Source: Rhizobiales bacterium Ga0077525
GTDB lineage: Bacteria; Pseudomonadota; Alphaproteobacteria; Rhizobiales; Xanthobacteraceae
Length of the DNA stretch: 64,000 nt
Reading direction: 5' to 3'
NCBI GenBank assembly: GCA_001464835.1
Contig: LNDS01000032.1
Location: 1 to 64,000, forward strand
The translations under genes and the position numbers were made by a program. Numbering within the stretch: the stretch's first letter is position 1; the number at the start of each line of letters is the position of its first letter. The notes under the pieces were generated by a model. The model ran no database searches. It saw only the letters and a list, made by a program, of their open reading frames with translations, and was not told the DNA's origin. Of the stretch, positions 56,264 to 64,000 are shown piece after piece.

Positions 56264-57265
56264 CTACAGCGCTAGGCCGTTCTCGGCCGCCAGCGCTTTC
56301 AGCGACACCGCCGGCCGCGCGCCGATATGCTGAATCACTTCCGACGCGGCGAGCGCGCCGAGGCGTGCCGAAGTGCGGTGATCCTTGCCGTGCGAATGGC
56401 CGACCAGGAAGCCGGCGGCGAACAGATCACCGGCACCGGTCACATCCACGACCTTGTCGATCGGCATGGCCTGCACCGCCTCGATGCCGTCGCGGGTAAT
56501 CACCGCGCAGCCCTTTTCGCTGCGGGTGACGACGGCGAGCTTGGCGTCGCCGCGCAAGGCCTTGGCCGCGGTGTCGAAGTCCGCCGTCTCGTACAGGCTC
56601 TTTAATTCATGCTCGTTGGCGAACAGGATATCGACCGTACCCTTGCGGATCAGGTCGAGGAATTCGCCGCGATAGCGATCGACGCAGAATGAATCCGACA
56701 GAGTGAGCGCGACCTTGCGGCCATTACGGTGCGCGATGTCGGCAGCCTTGACGAAAGCCTCCTTGGCCTTCGGCGGGTCCCACAAATACCCTTCGAGATA
56801 GATCACGGCGGCGGCGGCGACAGCCGCCTCGTCGATATCGGACGGCTGCAAATCCTGCGCCGCACCGAGATAGGTATTCATCGTGCGTTCGCCGTCCGGC
56901 GTCACCATGATGTAGCAGCGCGCGGTCGAGGGACCGTCGCTCGCCGGCTTGCTGTCGAAAGTGACGCGGGCGGCGCGGATGTCATGCGCGAAAGCCTTGC
57001 CGAGCACGTCGTCCTTGACCTTGCCGATGAAGGCGGCGCGGCCGCCGAACGAAGCGACGCCGACAATGGTGTTGGCGGCCGAGCCGCCGGAGCTCTCCGT
57101 CGCCGGCCCCATGGCGTCGTAAATCTTGGCGGCGCGCGCTTCGTCGATCAACGCCATGCCGCCTTTGTGCATGCCCTGTGCGGCGAGAAAGTCGTCCTCG
57201 GCGCGAGCAATGACATCGACAATGGCGTTGCCGATGCCGAGAACGTCGTAACGGGGAGCGGCCAT
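56264..57265 (-). CDS. PfkB-family carbohydrate/adenosine kinase
   Basis: A 333-residue ribokinase-fold enzyme resembling adenosine kinases of Rhizobiales. Signatures are YDVLGIGNAIVDVIAR at the start, SSGGSAANTIVGVA (first PfkB motif) and VDVTGAGDLFAAGFL (second motif with the catalytic Asp). It should phosphorylate adenosine or a related sugar with ATP. The start follows an AGAGGTAAA ribosome site. Adenosine as substrate is an inference from the overall sequence look. Confidence 0.92.
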   Translation of the reverse strand: MAAPRYDVLGIGNAIVDVIARAEDDFLAAQGMHKGGMALIDEARAAKIYDAMGPATESSGGSAANTIVGVASFGGRAAFIGKVKDDVLGKAFAHDIRAARVTFDSKPASDGPSTARCYIMVTPDGERTMNTYLGAAQDLQPSDIDEAAVAAAAVIYLEGYLWDPPKAKEAFVKAADIAHRNGRKVALTLSDSFCVDRYRGEFLDLIRKGTVDILFANEHELKSLYETADFDTAAKALRGDAKLAVVTRSEKGCAVITRDGIEAVQAMPIDKVVDVTGAGDLFAAGFLVGHSHGKDHRTSARLGALAASEVIQHIGARPAVSLKALAAENGLAL

Positions 57266-57405
57266 GTTTTACCTCTGAAATCCGATTTGCGGCGCACTAT
57301 AACGTCTCAAAGCCGTGAGGCAATGCACGGGCAAAGTCATTCCGTTTGTCAAGATTTGGCATCGCGCGCCGATTTGCCTAAACGGTGTGGGGGGAGGCCC
57401 ACTTC

Positions 57406-58968
57406 ATGACTTTGGCCCGCAACGTCGCCACCGTCGGCAGCGCCACTTTGTTGTCGCGCGTGCTCGGCTTCGCGCGCGACGTCGCGATCGCGGCGGTGTT
57501 TGGCGCCGGCGTGCGCGCCGACGCCTTTTTCGTTGCTTTCCAACTCGCCAATCTTTTTCGCCGCATGCTCGCCGAAGGCGCGCTGAACGCGGCCATCGTG
57601 CCGCTATACCTGCGCGCCCGCGACGAGCATGGCGAAGCCGGCGCCGGCGCATTCGCCGGCCGGCTGATCGGCAGCGTCACGGTCGCGCTCGTCATCGCCG
57701 TCGCGATTCTGGCCTTCGCCATGCCGGCGGCGATCGCGGTCCTCGCGCCCGGCTTCCTGGCCGGCGGGCCGCGCATGACCATTGCCGTCGAACTGGCGCG
57801 GCTGATGCTGCCCTACCTCGCTTTCGCCGGGCCGGTCGCCGTGCTGATGGGCGTGCTCAATGCCAACGGCCGCTTCGGCACCGCGGCCTTCGCCACCGCC
57901 GCTTTCAATGCGACGATGCTGGCCTCGCTCGGCGTCGTGTTCGTGCTGCACGCGGGCGACAGCCCTCTGTCCGGGCAGATCGTCGCCGCCAGCGTCGCGC
58001 TGGCCGGCGTCTCGCAACTATTGCTGGTCGGGCTTGCGATATGGCGGGGGCCCTCACGCGTGACGCCGCTATCGGTCTCCTTCGGCGCCGACAGCCGCCG
58101 CTTCTTCGCGCTCGCCATTCCAGGACTGGTGGCCAGCGGCATTCCGCAGATCACCGTCATTGCCGGCGTGATGATCGCGTCGTCCTCGACCAGCGCGGTG
58201 TCGTGGATCTATTACGCCAACCGACTGGTCGAACTGCCGCTCGGCATTGTCGGCATCGCCGTCGGCACCGTGCTGGTGCCGGCCTTCGCGCACGCCATTC
58301 GCAGCGGCGACAAAAAAGAACTCGGCCATGTCGAATCGCGCGGCATCGAACTGGCCCTCGGCCTGGCGCTGCCGGCGACCATCGCGCTGATCGTGCTGGC
58401 CGAGCCGATCGTGCGCGTCCTGTTCGAGCGCGGCGCTTTCCACGGCAGCGACACCGCCGCCACTGCCGCTGCGCTTTCGGCCTTTGCGCTCGGCCTGCCG
58501 GCGCATGTGCTGGTGAAAAACTTCTCGCCGATCTTCTTTGCCCGCGAGGATACCGCGACGCCGATGCACGCGGCACTGTTCGGCTTGATCGTCGCCATCG
58601 CCGGCAGCCTCGTCTTGATGCCGCTGTTTGGCCATGTCGGCGTCGCGCTCGCCATTGCCGCGTCGGGTTGGGCCAGCGCCGGCCTGCTCGGCGTGCTGAT
58701 CGCGCGCCGGATCGGATTTTCGCTCGACGCCGAAGCGCGCTTCCGCCTGCCGCGCATCGTCGCCGCCGCCGTCGTCATGGGCGTGACCATCGAGGCCGCG
58801 CACCGCGCCGCCGGCCTGTGGCTCAACGCCGACGCGCCGGCGTTGCCGCGGGCGCTGCTGCTCGGCGCGCTGATCGTGCTCGGGCTCGCGGTTTACGTGC
58901 TCGGCCTGAAGCTTCTCAAGGTCACCTCGCCGCGCGACCTGGCGCGGGTGTTCGGCAAAAGCCTGTAG
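57406..58968 (+). CDS. murJ: Lipid II flippase MurJ
   Basis: A 520-residue protein with about 14 membrane segments of the MOP/MVF family. The start MTLARNVATVGSATLLSRVL leads to GFARDVAIAAVFGAG with RADAFFVAF and NLFRRMLAEGAL, the MurJ signature. It flips the lipid-linked peptidoglycan precursor to the periplasmic face. ATG 57406 is preceded by GGGGGAGG. trpS follows 115 bp later, with a palindromic element in between. Confidence 0.96.
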   Translation: MTLARNVATVGSATLLSRVLGFARDVAIAAVFGAGVRADAFFVAFQLANLFRRMLAEGALNAAIVPLYLRARDEHGEAGAGAFAGRLIGSVTVALVIAVAILAFAMPAAIAVLAPGFLAGGPRMTIAVELARLMLPYLAFAGPVAVLMGVLNANGRFGTAAFATAAFNATMLASLGVVFVLHAGDSPLSGQIVAASVALAGVSQLLLVGLAIWRGPSRVTPLSVSFGADSRRFFALAIPGLVASGIPQITVIAGVMIASSSTSAVSWIYYANRLVELPLGIVGIAVGTVLVPAFAHAIRSGDKKELGHVESRGIELALGLALPATIALIVLAEPIVRVLFERGAFHGSDTAATAAALSAFALGLPAHVLVKNFSPIFFAREDTATPMHAALFGLIVAIAGSLVLMPLFGHVGVALAIAASGWASAGLLGVLIARRIGFSLDAEARFRLPRIVAAAVVMGVTIEAAHRAAGLWLNADAPALPRALLLGALIVLGLAVYVLGLKLLKVTSPRDLARVFGKSL

Positions 58969-59019
58969 CCTCTTGTCGGGACAAGCCCGCCGTGGCATGG
59001 CTCCGTCCACGTTTTGATG

Positions 59020-59068
59020 GCGCATGATCTTGTCCGAAAACCGGCTCCCATTTTTCGGGATCATGCGC
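59020..59068. repeat. 49-bp Rhizobiales-type palindromic intergenic element
   Basis: Arms GCGCATGATC (59020-59029) and GATCATGCGC (59059-59068) are exact reverse complements; inner CCGAAAA and TTTTTCGG also pair around AACCGG. This CATGATC...CCGAAAACCGG...CGGGATCATG layout is very common between Rhizobiales genes (from memory). It lies 15 bp before the trpS start, so the hairpin may affect translation. Confidence 0.85.
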
Positions 59069-59083
59069 GAATGAGGAACTGCC

Positions 59084-60118
59084 ATGGCGTTCAAAGAGCG
59101 CGTTTTTTCCGGCGTGCAGCCGACCGGCAATCTGCACCTCGGCAATTATCTCGGCGCGATCACCAAATTCGTGGCGTTGCAGGACACCTATGACTGCATC
59201 TATTGCGTCGTCGATCTGCACGCCATCACCGTCTGGCAGGATCCGCCGGAACTGATGCGCAACACGCGCGAAGTCACCGCCGCATTCCTCGCCTGCGGCA
59301 TCGATCCGAAGAAGCAGATCATCTTCAACCAGAGCCAGGTCGCCGAACACGCCGAACTCGCCTGGGTATTCAATTGCGTCGCCCGCCTCGGCTGGCTCAA
59401 CCGCATGACCCAGTTCAAGGAGAAGGCCGGCAAGGACCGCGAGAACGTCTCGGTCGGGCTCTACGCCTATCCGAACCTGATGGCGGCCGACATTCTGGTT
59501 TATCGCGCTACGCATGTGCCGGTCGGCGACGACCAGAAGCAGCATCTCGAACTGTCGCGGGACATCGCGCAGAAGTTCAACATCGACTTCGCCGCCTCGA
59601 TCGCCTCGCGCGGCTATGGCGACGCGTTCTTCCCGCTGCCGGAGCCGATCATCCAGGGCCCGGCGACGCGGGTGATGAGCCTGCGCGACGGCTCGAAGAA
59701 AATGTCGAAGTCGGAACCGTCGGATTATTCACGCATCAATCTGACCGACGACGCCGACACCATCGCGCAGAAAGTGCGCAAGGCGAAGACCGATCCCGAG
59801 GCCTTGCCGAGCGAGGAGGAAGGGCTCAAGCCGCGCCCCGAGGCCGACAACTTGGTCGGCATCTATGCCGCGCTCAATAACACCACCAAGGCCGACGTGC
59901 TGCGCGAATTCGGCGGCGCGCAATTCTCGACCTTCAAGATGGCGCTGGTCGATCTGTCGGTCGCCAAGCTGGGGCCGATCGGTTCGGAAATGAAGAAGCT
60001 GGTGCAGGATCCGGTTTATATCGATTCAATTCTGGCCGACGGCTCGGCGCGGGCCTCGCTGATCGCGGGCGAAACCATGAAGGCGGTCAAGGACATCGTC
60101 GGTTTCGTGCGGCGCTAA
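59084..60118 (+). CDS. trpS: Tryptophanyl-tRNA synthetase
   Basis: A 344-residue class-I synthetase. The HIGH-type motif is [12 protein letters not shown] near residue 15 and the KMSKS motif [12 protein letters not shown] near residue 205; [16 protein letters not shown] is the TrpRS dimer signature. GAGGAAC precedes the ATG. It charges tRNA-Trp. Confidence 0.97.
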   Translation: MAFKERVFSGVQPTGNLHLGNYLGAITKFVALQDTYDCIYCVVDLHAITVWQDPPELMRNTREVTAAFLACGIDPKKQIIFNQSQVAEHAELAWVFNCVARLGWLNRMTQFKEKAGKDRENVSVGLYAYPNLMAADILVYRATHVPVGDDQKQHLELSRDIAQKFNIDFAASIASRGYGDAFFPLPEPIIQGPATRVMSLRDGSKKMSKSEPSDYSRINLTDDADTIAQKVRKAKTDPEALPSEEEGLKPRPEADNLVGIYAALNNTTKADVLREFGGAQFSTFKMALVDLSVAKLGPIGSEMKKLVQDPVYIDSILADGSARASLIAGETMKAVKDIVGFVRR

Positions 60119-60119
60119 A

Positions 60120-60163
60120 GCGTTTTCGAGCGAAGTGGATACCAGTTCGCGTGAAGAAAACGC
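60120..60163. repeat. 44-bp palindromic intergenic element
   Basis: Arms GCGTTTTC (60120-60127) and GAAAACGC (60156-60163) are exact reverse complements; the centre reads GAGCGAAGTGGATACC then a TTCGCGTGAA stretch. This sequence type recurs between genes of Rhizobiales (from memory). It begins two bases after the trpS stop and could end that transcript. Confidence 0.82.
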
Positions 60164-60269
60164 GTCAAAACAAGAAGCTGGCCGCGAGACTTGTCGCCGC
60201 CCGACCGGACATGCCACCATTCGACGCTTGTGCGTCCGGTCAGGTCCCACGGACGCCACGGGAGCGACG

Positions 60270-60764
60270 ATGCCGAACAAGCGCCGCAGCAACGAGGCCG
60301 GTCACAAGCGCAAATACCTCGTCGTCATCGACGACACCGAGGAGTGCGACCGCGCCGTCTATTGGGCGGCGACGCGCGCCGCGCGCACCAAGTCGCAGAT
60401 CGTCATGCTGCGCGTTCTGGAAACAGCCGAGCGCAATCAGCAATGGCTCGGCGTCGCCGACATCATGAAAGCCGAAGCGCTGGAAGAGGCGAATGTCGTA
60501 CTCGACAGATTTGCCGCGCGCGTCAAGAAGATCGCCCATGCCGCGCCCGACCGCGTCATCCGCGAAGGCAACACCTCGGATGAAATCGTCAAGCTGATCG
60601 ACGAAGACGCCGACATCAGTATCCTTGTGCTGGCCGCCGGCACCGGCAAGGAAGGCCCCGGCCCGCTGATCACCAACCTGGCCAAAATCGCCGCCACCTT
60701 CCCGATTCCGATCGCCATCGTGCCCGGGCAGCTCAGCGACGACGATATCGAGGCGATGGCGTAG
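60270..60764 (+). CDS. Universal stress protein (UspA family)
   Basis: A 164-residue single-domain Usp. YLVVIDDTEECDRAVYWAAT starts the fold, and the C-terminal ILVLAAGTGKEGPGPLI occupies the place of the ATP-binding GxxGxG segment (with Gly kept at several positions). ATG 60270 follows GGGAGCG; a longer frame from 60135 runs through the palindromic element. Its position between trpS and nfu is common in Rhizobiales. Role in stress is from the family. Confidence 0.9.
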   Translation: MPNKRRSNEAGHKRKYLVVIDDTEECDRAVYWAATRAARTKSQIVMLRVLETAERNQQWLGVADIMKAEALEEANVVLDRFAARVKKIAHAAPDRVIREGNTSDEIVKLIDEDADISILVLAAGTGKEGPGPLITNLAKIAATFPIPIAIVPGQLSDDDIEAMA

Positions 60765-60896
60765 GTCTTTCTTCACCTTTCCCGCATTGCGGGGAGACCG
60801 AAGCAGCGGTTGACCTCTCTCCCCACAAGGCCCATCTATCCTCTATAATCCACCGATCCACGGGCCTTCACCCCGCTGCGATAGGAGCCAAAACCG

Positions 60897-61460
60897 ATGT
60901 TCATCCAGACCGAACCGACGCCCAATCCGGCGACCCTCAAATTTCTGCCCGGCAAGCCGGTGCTCGACGCCGGCACGCTCGACATGCCGAGCCGCGAGGC
61001 GGCGGCACAGTCGCCGCTCGCCGAAAAGCTGTTCGACATCCCGAATGTCGGCGGCGTGATGTTCGGCGCCGATTTCATTTCCGTCACCAAGAGCGATGGC
61101 GACTGGCAGCAGATGAAGCCGGCGATCCTCGGCGCCATCATGGAGCATTACATGTCGGGCGCGCCTCTGGTCGCCGCCCGCTCAGAAGCCAGCGCGCCGG
61201 CCGGCGACGACGAATTCTTCGACGCCAAAGACGCCGAGACGGTCGATATCATCAAGGACTTGATCGAGACGCGCGTGCGCCCGGCGGTGGCCGGCGACGG
61301 CGGCGACATCACCTTCCGCGGCTACAAGGAAGGCATCGTCTTTCTGCAAATGAAGGGCGCCTGCTCGGGCTGCCCGTCCTCGACCGCGACCTTGCAGCAC
61401 GGCATCCAGAACCTGCTCAAGCATTTCGTGCCGGAAATCGTCGAGATCAGGCCGGTTTAA
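60897..61460 (+). CDS. NifU-family Fe-S scaffold/carrier (Nfu)
   Basis: A 187-residue Nfu protein. Nfu N-domain (1-90: MFIQTEPTPNPATLKFLPG) is followed by the NifU C-terminal domain with the cluster-binding CxxC in GACSGCPSSTATL. It carries Fe-S clusters to target enzymes. The start has TAGGAGCC upstream. Length is typical for the alphaproteobacterial form. Confidence 0.95.
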   Translation: MFIQTEPTPNPATLKFLPGKPVLDAGTLDMPSREAAAQSPLAEKLFDIPNVGGVMFGADFISVTKSDGDWQQMKPAILGAIMEHYMSGAPLVAARSEASAPAGDDEFFDAKDAETVDIIKDLIETRVRPAVAGDGGDITFRGYKEGIVFLQMKGACSGCPSSTATLQHGIQNLLKHFVPEIVEIRPV

Positions 61461-61467
61461 AACTTCT

Positions 61468-61561
61468 GTCGTCCCGCGCAGGCGGGGACCCAGCAGTCCC
61501 GGTATTCAGTTATAACTGATGTCTGCGATTACTGGATCGCCCGCCTTCGCGGGCGATGACG
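61468..61561. repeat. 94-bp imperfect inverted element upstream of tsaB
   Basis: The ends GTCGTCCCGCGCAGGCGGG and CGCCTTCGCGGGCGATGACG pair imperfectly, with GGACCCAGCAG / ACTGGATCGC inside. This GTCATCGCCCGCGAAGGCGGG repeat type is common in alphaproteobacterial genomes (from memory). A longer tsaB reading would run through it, so tsaB is started at 61576. Confidence 0.75.
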
Positions 61562-61575
61562 GCCTCGGACAACGC

Positions 61576-62256
61576 ATGCGAATCTTTGCCATCGACACCG
61601 CGCTGGAGGCCTGTTCGGCGACGGTGTTCGACACCGAACAGGAAGCGATCGTCGCGCATGAATCAATGGCGATGGCGCGCGGCCACGCCGAAGCACTGAT
61701 GCCGCTGATCGCGCGTGTCATCGGCAAGAGCCAGCTCACCTTCGCGCAGATCGACCGCATCGCCGTCACCACCGGCCCCGGCAGCTTCACCGGCCTGCGC
61801 ATCGGCATATCCGCGGCGCGCGGCCTGGGGCTGGCCGCCGGCAAACCGGTGGTCGGCCTGTCGACGCTCGCCGCATACGCCGCGCCATTCATCGCCGCCG
61901 ATGACACATTGCCGGTCGCGGTGGCGATCGATGCGCGGCACGGCCATGTCTATCTGCAAGTGACGGCCGCCGGCGGCCGCACCGTGGTGACGCCGCGTGT
62001 CGTGCCGATCGAGGAAGCGGTGCGCCTCGCACGCGGCGGCAAAGTGCGCCTCACCGGCAATGCCGCGAACATTCTCGCAGCCGCTTGGCCGACCAACGAC
62101 CCGCCGTCTCTGGTCGAGCAATGCGCTGCGCCGGACATCGAATGGGTGGCGCGGCTCGGCGCTTCGGTGACGGAAAGCACCTCGCCGCCGAAGCCGTTGT
62201 ACCTTCGGCCGCCCGATGCCCAGCCGCAAAACGCGGCGCAACTGGCGCGGCGATGA
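61576..62256 (+). CDS. tsaB: tRNA threonylcarbamoyladenosine biosynthesis protein TsaB
   Basis: A 226-residue TsaB. It begins MRIFAIDTALEACSATVF, with MARGHAEALMPLI, then the signature VTTGPGSFTGLRIGISAARG. It partners TsaD in making t6A37 on ANN-decoding tRNAs. The upstream frame to 61519 is repeat-derived. Its stop overlaps the rimI ATG as ATGA. Confidence 0.95.
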   Translation: MRIFAIDTALEACSATVFDTEQEAIVAHESMAMARGHAEALMPLIARVIGKSQLTFAQIDRIAVTTGPGSFTGLRIGISAARGLGLAAGKPVVGLSTLAAYAAPFIAADDTLPVAVAIDARHGHVYLQVTAAGGRTVVTPRVVPIEEAVRLARGGKVRLTGNAANILAAAWPTNDPPSLVEQCAAPDIEWVARLGASVTESTSPPKPLYLRPPDAQPQNAAQLARR

Positions 62257-62738
62257 TCGGCTTTCTCACAAAGCTATTCACGCGGCCCGATGCCGCGCTG
62301 TCGGATGCGCAGCCGCGCGACGCCGGCGCCATCGCCGCGCTGCATGGCGCTTCGTTCCGGCGCGGCTGGAGCGATCAGGAAGTCGAAGGCCTGCTCACCG
62401 ACCGCAACGTGATCGCGCAGCGCGCGCTCGTTGGACGCACGTTTGCCGGCTTCATCATGTCGCGCCTCGCCGCCGACGAAGCGGAAATTCTCTCGGTCGC
62501 GGTCGCGCGCAACCAGCAGGGCCGTGGCCTTGCGCGGCAACTGCTCGAACTGCATTTGCGCCGCCTGGCCGGCCTTGGCGTGCGCACCGTGTTTCTCGAG
62601 GTCGACGAGCACAACGCGCCGGCGATCCGGCTTTACAGCCGCAGCGGTTTCCGCGAAGTGTCGCGCCGAGAGAACTATTATCCGCAACCCGGCGGCCAAA
62701 CCGCCGCCGCATTGGTGCTCCGCCGGGATATTGGCTAG
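62253..62738 (+). CDS. rimI: Ribosomal-protein S18 alanine N-acetyltransferase (GNAT)
   Basis: A 161-residue GNAT acetyltransferase. The acetyl-CoA motif is VARNQQGRGLARQLLELHLR, then EVDEHNAPAIRLYSRSGFRE. Overlap with tsaB (ATGA) is the usual tsaB-rimI pairing. It acetylates N-terminal alanine of S18 in E. coli; the target in this group may differ. Confidence 0.93.
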   Translation: MIGFLTKLFTRPDAALSDAQPRDAGAIAALHGASFRRGWSDQEVEGLLTDRNVIAQRALVGRTFAGFIMSRLAADEAEILSVAVARNQQGRGLARQLLELHLRRLAGLGVRTVFLEVDEHNAPAIRLYSRSGFREVSRRENYYPQPGGQTAAALVLRRDIG

Positions 62739-62773
62739 ACTGGCGTCCATCACATCCAGACGAGACGAAGATC

Positions 62774-63226
62774 GTGGCAGCGCCTGAGAAATCCATTACC
62801 GAACGGCGAAATATCGAGGCGCTTTGCGCCGCCAAGGGCATGCGCATGACCGAGCAGCGCCGCACCATCGCGCGCGTTCTGGCCGACAGCGACGATCATC
62901 CGGACGTCGAGGAATTGTACCGGCGCTGCGCCAGGGTCGATGACCGTATTTCGATTTCCACCGTGTACCGCACGGTGCGCCTGTTCGAGGATTCCGGCAT
63001 CATCGAACGGCACGATTTCCGCGAAGGCCGCGCCCGCTACGAGACCTCGACCGAAGGCCACCACGACCATCTCATCAATTTGCGCACCGGCGAGGTGATC
63101 GAATTCCAGTCCGAGGAGATCGAGCGTCTGCAGGCCGAAGTAGCGCGCAGGCTCGGCTACCGGCTGATCGATCACCGGCTTGAGCTGTACGCCGTGCCGC
63201 TCGACGACGACAAAACCAGTTCGTAA
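62774..63226 (+). CDS. fur: Fur-family metalloregulator
   Basis: A 150-residue Fur-family protein. The winged helix has MTEQRRTIARVLADSDDHPD and ISISTVYRTVRLFEDSG; metal motifs are the HHDHL stretch and the C-terminal HRLELY. GTG 62774 is chosen for full N-terminal length; ATG 62840 is too late. In Rhizobiales the main Fur-like protein often senses manganese (Mur) instead of iron, and this cannot be told apart by eye. Overlaps the next gene by one base. Confidence 0.93.
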   Translation: MAAPEKSITERRNIEALCAAKGMRMTEQRRTIARVLADSDDHPDVEELYRRCARVDDRISISTVYRTVRLFEDSGIIERHDFREGRARYETSTEGHHDHLINLRTGEVIEFQSEEIERLQAEVARRLGYRLIDHRLELYAVPLDDDKTSS

Positions 63227-64000
63227 TGCGCCCTTACTTCGTCGCCGCGTTTTTCTTCACCATGACGCCGTTGCTGATCGGCACGCAATGGCTGCTCGAG
63301 AAGCTCGGCCTGCCCGGCTGGGGCGTCATCGCCGTGCGCTATTATCGGTGCCTGTGCTGGATGCTCGGCATCCGCATTCACGTCGTCGGCGAGCCGGTGC
63401 GCGACCGCGCCGTGCTGTTCGTGTCCAATCACGGCTCGTGGGCCGACATTCTGGCGATCGGCGCGGTGGCGCCCATCGCCTTCGTCTCCAAGATCGAAGT
63501 CGCCAAATGGCCGCTGGTCGGCACTGCGGCGCGCTTGCAGAAGACCGTGTTCGTCGATCGCTCGCGCCGCTCGCAGACCGGCGACTCGATTGCCGAAATG
63601 GTGCAGCGCCTGTCCTCCGGCGTATCGATGGTGCTGTTCGCCGAAGGCACGTCGAGCGACGGCAACCGCGTGCTGCCGTTCCGCTCCGCCTTGATCGGCG
63701 CCGTGCGCGAAACCGCCGCGCGAACCGAGGGCGGCATGCTGATCCAGCCGATGTCGATCTGCTACACCGCGATCAACGGCATCCCGATGGGCCGCCAGCA
63801 CCGCCCGCTGGTCGCCTGGTATGGCGACACCGACTTCATGCCGCACATCAAGGCCTTCCTGCCGCGGGCCGCCATCGACATCACCATCAGCTATGGCGAA
63901 CCGATTGCCGCCGATGCGGCGACCGACCGCAAGGTGCTGGCCAAGGAGGTCGAAGCCGCCGTGCGCCGGCTCCTGAACACCTCGGTGCTCGGGAGGCCCT
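63226..64000 (+). CDS. plsC: 1-acyl-sn-glycerol-3-phosphate acyltransferase (3' truncated by window)
   Basis: ATG 63226 overlaps the fur stop (TAATG), and the frame is open to the window edge (258 codons). The NHx4D motif is VSNHGSWADIL near residue 70, the second acyltransferase motif FAEGTSSDGNR near residue 140. The N-terminal hydrophobic segment (YFVAAFFFTMTPLLIG) anchors it in the inner membrane. It adds the second acyl chain to lysophosphatidate. A minus-strand reading over the same DNA is a shadow. Confidence 0.93.
   Translation, partial: MRPYFVAAFFFTMTPLLIGTQWLLEKLGLPGWGVIAVRYYRCLCWMLGIRIHVVGEPVRDRAVLFVSNHGSWADILAIGAVAPIAFVSKIEVAKWPLVGTAARLQKTVFVDRSRRSQTGDSIAEMVQRLSSGVSMVLFAEGTSSDGNRVLPFRSALIGAVRETAARTEGGMLIQPMSICYTAINGIPMGRQHRPLVAWYGDTDFMPHIKAFLPRAAIDITISYGEPIAADAATDRKVLAKEVEAAVRRLLNTSVLGRP

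Overview
The window is chromosomal DNA from a GC-rich alphaproteobacterium, most likely of the order Rhizobiales (Hyphomicrobiales), in the Bradyrhizobiaceae/Xanthobacteraceae neighbourhood. The evidence is the gene order rpsT-dnaA-dnaN...recF...gyrB, the block murJ-trpS-usp-nfu-tsaB-rimI-fur-plsC, several palindromic intergenic elements of a kind familiar from that group, and a cluster of GANTC (CcrM-type) sites upstream of dnaA. I see no rRNA, tRNA, CRISPR array, insertion sequence or prophage. The genus cannot be fixed by eye.

Region 1 (1-21.1 kb) is an accessory catabolic island. It holds the end of a sarcosine oxidase operon (soxA', soxG) coupled to folD; an alpha/beta hydrolase; a cytochrome P450 operon (P450, 3Fe-4S ferredoxin, ferredoxin reductase, TetR); an ATP-dependent hydantoinase/oxoprolinase pair (hyuA, hyuB); purU; a GntR/FCD regulator; a quinone oxidoreductase; an acyl-CoA ligase-like enzyme; a five-gene branched-chain-type ABC importer; and a PaaI-type thioesterase. 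Six copies of one palindrome, ATAC-N5-GTAT, lie in the promoter regions of these transcription units and nowhere else that I could find. This points to one regulon, most simply run by the GntR/FCD protein in its middle. The enzymes suggest import and ring opening of an N-methylated lactam, hydantoin or similar compound, with the methyl group passing through tetrahydrofolate (FolD, PurU) to formate. The substrate is inferred.

Region 2 (21.3-30.5 kb) is a cell-surface locus. One operon appears to encode a small CsgA/HfaA-like protein, a CsgG/HfaB-like outer-membrane lipoprotein, two large Ser/Ala/Gly/Thr-rich repeat proteins sharing the same C-terminal tail, a SPOR-domain protein and a small exported protein with five Trp heptad repeats. 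It resembles the Caulobacter hfaABD holdfast-anchor operon but is expanded. A NarL-type response regulator and its membrane histidine kinase are transcribed divergently from it, and a stand-alone receiver protein follows.

Region 3 (30.6-41.1 kb) is mixed housekeeping: DUF427, a trypsin-fold/PDZ protein that has lost its whole catalytic triad, an LLM flavin oxidoreductase, a dienelactone hydrolase, an EamA transporter, an orphan Wza-like export lipoprotein, msrA, a small membrane protein, malic enzyme, a DapA-family aldolase and rpsT.

Region 4 (41.1-53.7 kb) is the replication cluster: a 1.08-kb non-coding region, dnaA, dnaN, an embedded gnd-gntK pair, recF, a small conserved-looking gene, a convergent ClC channel and gyrB. 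Region 5 (52.6-64 kb) holds membrane and secreted proteins of unknown role, an adenosine-kinase-like sugar kinase, murJ, trpS, usp, nfu, tsaB, rimI, fur and a plsC gene cut by the window edge.
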